From Polaromonas sp. CF318 (GTDB taxonomy: Bacteria > Pseudomonadota > Gammaproteobacteria > Burkholderiales > Burkholderiaceae_C), in NCBI RefSeq assembly GCF_000282655.1, contig NZ_AKIV01000102.1:1-42106 (forward strand): a stretch of 42,106 bases of DNA. Reading direction: 5' to 3'. Below the pieces are notes generated by a model. It was not told the DNA's origin and made no database searches. It saw nothing but the letters and a program-made list of their open reading frames with translations. Below, in pieces: positions 40,707 to 42,106 of the stretch (within the stretch, counting starts at the first letter, position 1; each line of letters starts with the position of its first letter). The translations under genes and the position numbers were made by a program.

Positions 40707-41950
40707 GGTTTGGAAATGGTTCTGGCGTCCGGCGCCGGGGCGGACAGGGATTCACGGCCTTGCTGGCCGTATTGTTGTACAAACAGCGCCAGCGCGCCCG
40801 CGACCACCCCCCAAAAGGCCGAGCCCACACCGGCTATTACCACGCCCGACAAAGTGACGAGAAACGTGATAAGCGCCGCCTCGCGGTGCGACTCGTCCTT
40901 CACCGCCGCCGCCAGCCCGCTGCCTATGGAGCCCAGCAGCGCCAGCCCCGCGATGGCCACCACCAGCTCCTTGGGGAAAGCCGTGAGCAGGCCGGTGATG
41001 GCCGCGCCGAAAATGCCGATCACGATGTACATCGCGCCGCAGGAAACCGCCGCCGTGTAGCGCCTGGCCGGGTCTTCATGCGCTTCCCTGCCCATGCAGA
41101 TGGCGGCCGTGATGGCGCCCAGGTTGAGCGCAAAGGCACCGAAGGGCGCCAGCACCAGCGTGGCCATGCCGCTGAGCGTGATGACTTTGGAGATCGGGAT
41201 GCCGCCGTCCGCGCTGTCCGGCCCGTAGCCCGCCGCGTAAATGGCCGCCACGCCCGGCAGGTTTTGCGAGGCCATGGTCACCACAAACAGCGGAATCGCC
41301 AGGCTCACGATGGCCGCGAAGCTGAACTGCGGCATCACGAACACCGGCATGGCGAAAGAAAACGCCATTTCCGACCAGGCCAGTTGCCCGCGCGCGGCCA
41401 CAAACACCACCGCGCCGACCAGCGTCAGCACCACGGCATAACGCGGCAACAGGCGTTTGCCCAGCAGATAGATGGCCAGCATCAGCAGCACCAGCGGCAG
41501 GGCCGTCTGCGCCGCCGAAAAAGCCTGGATGCCGAAACGCGCCAGCACGCCGGCCAGCAGCGCCGACGCAATCGCTACCGGAATGCGGTTCATGGCTTTT
41601 TCAAACCAGCCGGTGATACCGAACAGCGTGATCAGCGCGGCGCTGACCATAAAAGCCGCAACCGCCTCTCCCATCGAGAACCCGCCGGCCAGCCCGGCCG
41701 TGGCCAGCACGGCAGCGCCCGGCGTGGACCAGGCCACCATCACCGGCTTCTTGAGCCACAGCGAGGGAATCACCGAGCACAGCCCCATGCCCATGCCCAG
41801 CGCCCACATCCACGAGGCGATTTCAGCCGGCGTGGCATGGAAGGCCTGCGCGGCCTGGAACACGATGGCAACCGAACTGGTGAAGCCGACCAGCACGGCC
41901 ACAAAGCCGGCGGTGAAGGCGGAGAGGTTGAGGTCTTTGAAAAACTGCAT
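40703..41950 (-). CDS. benE: Benzoate/H+ symporter, BenE family
   Basis: A 415-residue inner-membrane transporter of the BenE family, which imports benzoate with protons. The ATG at 41950 (MQFFKDLNLSAFTAGFVAVL) is taken; upstream in-frame codons form a Pro/Gln-rich, non-membrane segment and are unlikely to be coding. Conserved pieces include VGFTSSVAIVFQAA, PVMVAWSTPGAAVLA, VFVMPQFSFAAIVSLAIPLF, and MASQNLPGVAAIYAAGYGP. About twelve hydrophobic segments are visible. No benzoate catabolic genes are nearby, so the real substrate may differ. No clear Shine-Dalgarno is seen. Its stop overlaps the gshB start. Confidence 0.88.
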   Translation of the reverse strand: MQFFKDLNLSAFTAGFVAVLVGFTSSVAIVFQAAQAFHATPAEIASWMWALGMGMGLCSVIPSLWLKKPVMVAWSTPGAAVLATAGLAGGFSMGEAVAAFMVSAALITLFGITGWFEKAMNRIPVAIASALLAGVLARFGIQAFSAAQTALPLVLLMLAIYLLGKRLLPRYAVVLTLVGAVVFVAARGQLAWSEMAFSFAMPVFVMPQFSFAAIVSLAIPLFVVTMASQNLPGVAAIYAAGYGPDSADGGIPISKVITLSGMATLVLAPFGAFALNLGAITAAICMGREAHEDPARRYTAAVSCGAMYIVIGIFGAAITGLLTAFPKELVVAIAGLALLGSIGSGLAAAVKDESHREAALITFLVTLSGVVIAGVGSAFWGVVAGALALFVQQYGQQGRESLSAPAPDARTISKP

Positions 41951-42060
41951 TTTTGGGATTTTGGCAGGGATCGGGTTGGGTGCCGGGTCTTGCGCCGGTC
42001 CTTGCGCGCTCTCCTGTTCTCTTTGCTGAGGGTGGTTGGCCGGGGGTTGCCCGGCAGCAA

Positions 42061-42106
42061 GTAACTTTCTTTTGCTTCGCCAAAAGAAAGTCACCAAAGA
42101 AAAGGC
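42061..42106. repeat. Intergenic hairpin repeat at right edge
   Basis: ACTTTCTTTTG (42064-42074) pairs perfectly with CAAAAGAAAGT (42081-42091) around a CTTCGC loop, followed by an A-rich tail. The sequence resembles a repeat I recall as frequent in intergenic regions of Comamonadaceae and other Burkholderiales genomes. It is cut by the window edge. It is AT-richer than anything around it, which supports an inserted element. Confidence 0.6.

Noticed and set aside
41951..42097. N-terminal extension of the BenE-like transporter to 42097
   Set aside because: The added residues are Pro/Gln-rich and partly encoded by the intergenic hairpin repeat; the family starts near MQFFKDLNLS.
1..42106. Defence systems, prophage, transposons, CRISPR arrays, tRNA or rRNA genes
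   Set aside because: No transposase, integrase, Cas protein, toxin-antitoxin pair, regularly spaced repeat or tRNA-like cloverleaf was seen on reading the window; all large genes fit metabolic or housekeeping families.

Overview
The window looks like chromosomal DNA of a high-GC betaproteobacterium of the Burkholderiales, most likely family Comamonadaceae (Polaromonas, Variovorax or a relative). This is inferred from the protein families, from the gene neighbourhood argS / SPOR protein / dsbA and lptA-lptB, and from short GC-rich and hairpin-type intergenic repeats at both ends that resemble repeats I associate with this family. I see no rRNA, tRNA, CRISPR array, insertion sequence or prophage. 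Nearly all of the window is coding.

Region 1 (1-5.3 kb) is housekeeping. The minus strand carries argS, a SPOR-domain envelope protein, dsbA (with a clear terminator behind it), lptA and lptB. A small secreted PsiF-repeat protein lies on the plus strand. Region 2 (5.3-12 kb) holds an argP/argO-type regulator-exporter pair, a DUF2214 membrane protein, a LysR regulator, and a translationally coupled HMG-CoA-lyase-like / family III CoA-transferase pair facing a divergent IclR regulator.

Region 3 (11.5-28.3 kb) is the centrepiece: a sugar-acid catabolic island that encodes what looks like the whole non-phosphorylative L-arabinose route to 2-oxoglutarate. The parts are an aldose 1-epimerase-like protein, an SDR sugar dehydrogenase, an SMP-30 lactonase, an IlvD/Edd L-arabinonate dehydratase, a DapA-family L-2-keto-3-deoxyarabonate dehydratase and a 2-oxoglutarate semialdehyde dehydrogenase. 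A divergent LysR regulator sits in the middle. Two complete sugar ABC importers are interleaved: a YtfQ-type binding protein comes first, then a full ChvE-GguA-GguB system, then the YtfR-YtfT-YjfF-type ATPase and permeases that would be expected to partner the YtfQ-type protein. A shared GATATC-centred element lies in both divergent promoter regions of the island.

Region 4 (28.4-31.8 kb) has a type II haloacid dehalogenase followed by malate synthase G, a pairing that makes sense for C2 (haloacetate, glycolate, glyoxylate) metabolism, and a small exported hypothetical protein. Region 5 (31.8-42 kb) carries a DUF1631 giant with a strong-SD micro-ORF ahead of it, an OsmC protein, a GIY-YIG-like small protein, a zinc-ribbon metallopeptidase, a tautomerase / DHA2 efflux pump / class II glutamine amidotransferase run, a possible 38-codon gene remnant, and a benE-gshB pair overlapping by ATGA. 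No obviously novel defence or mobile system is present. The most interesting points are the nested ABC transporters, the shared operator-like sites, the non-standard first enzyme of the arabinose route, the micro-ORF, and a striking preference for ATA in Ile-Gly codon pairs.
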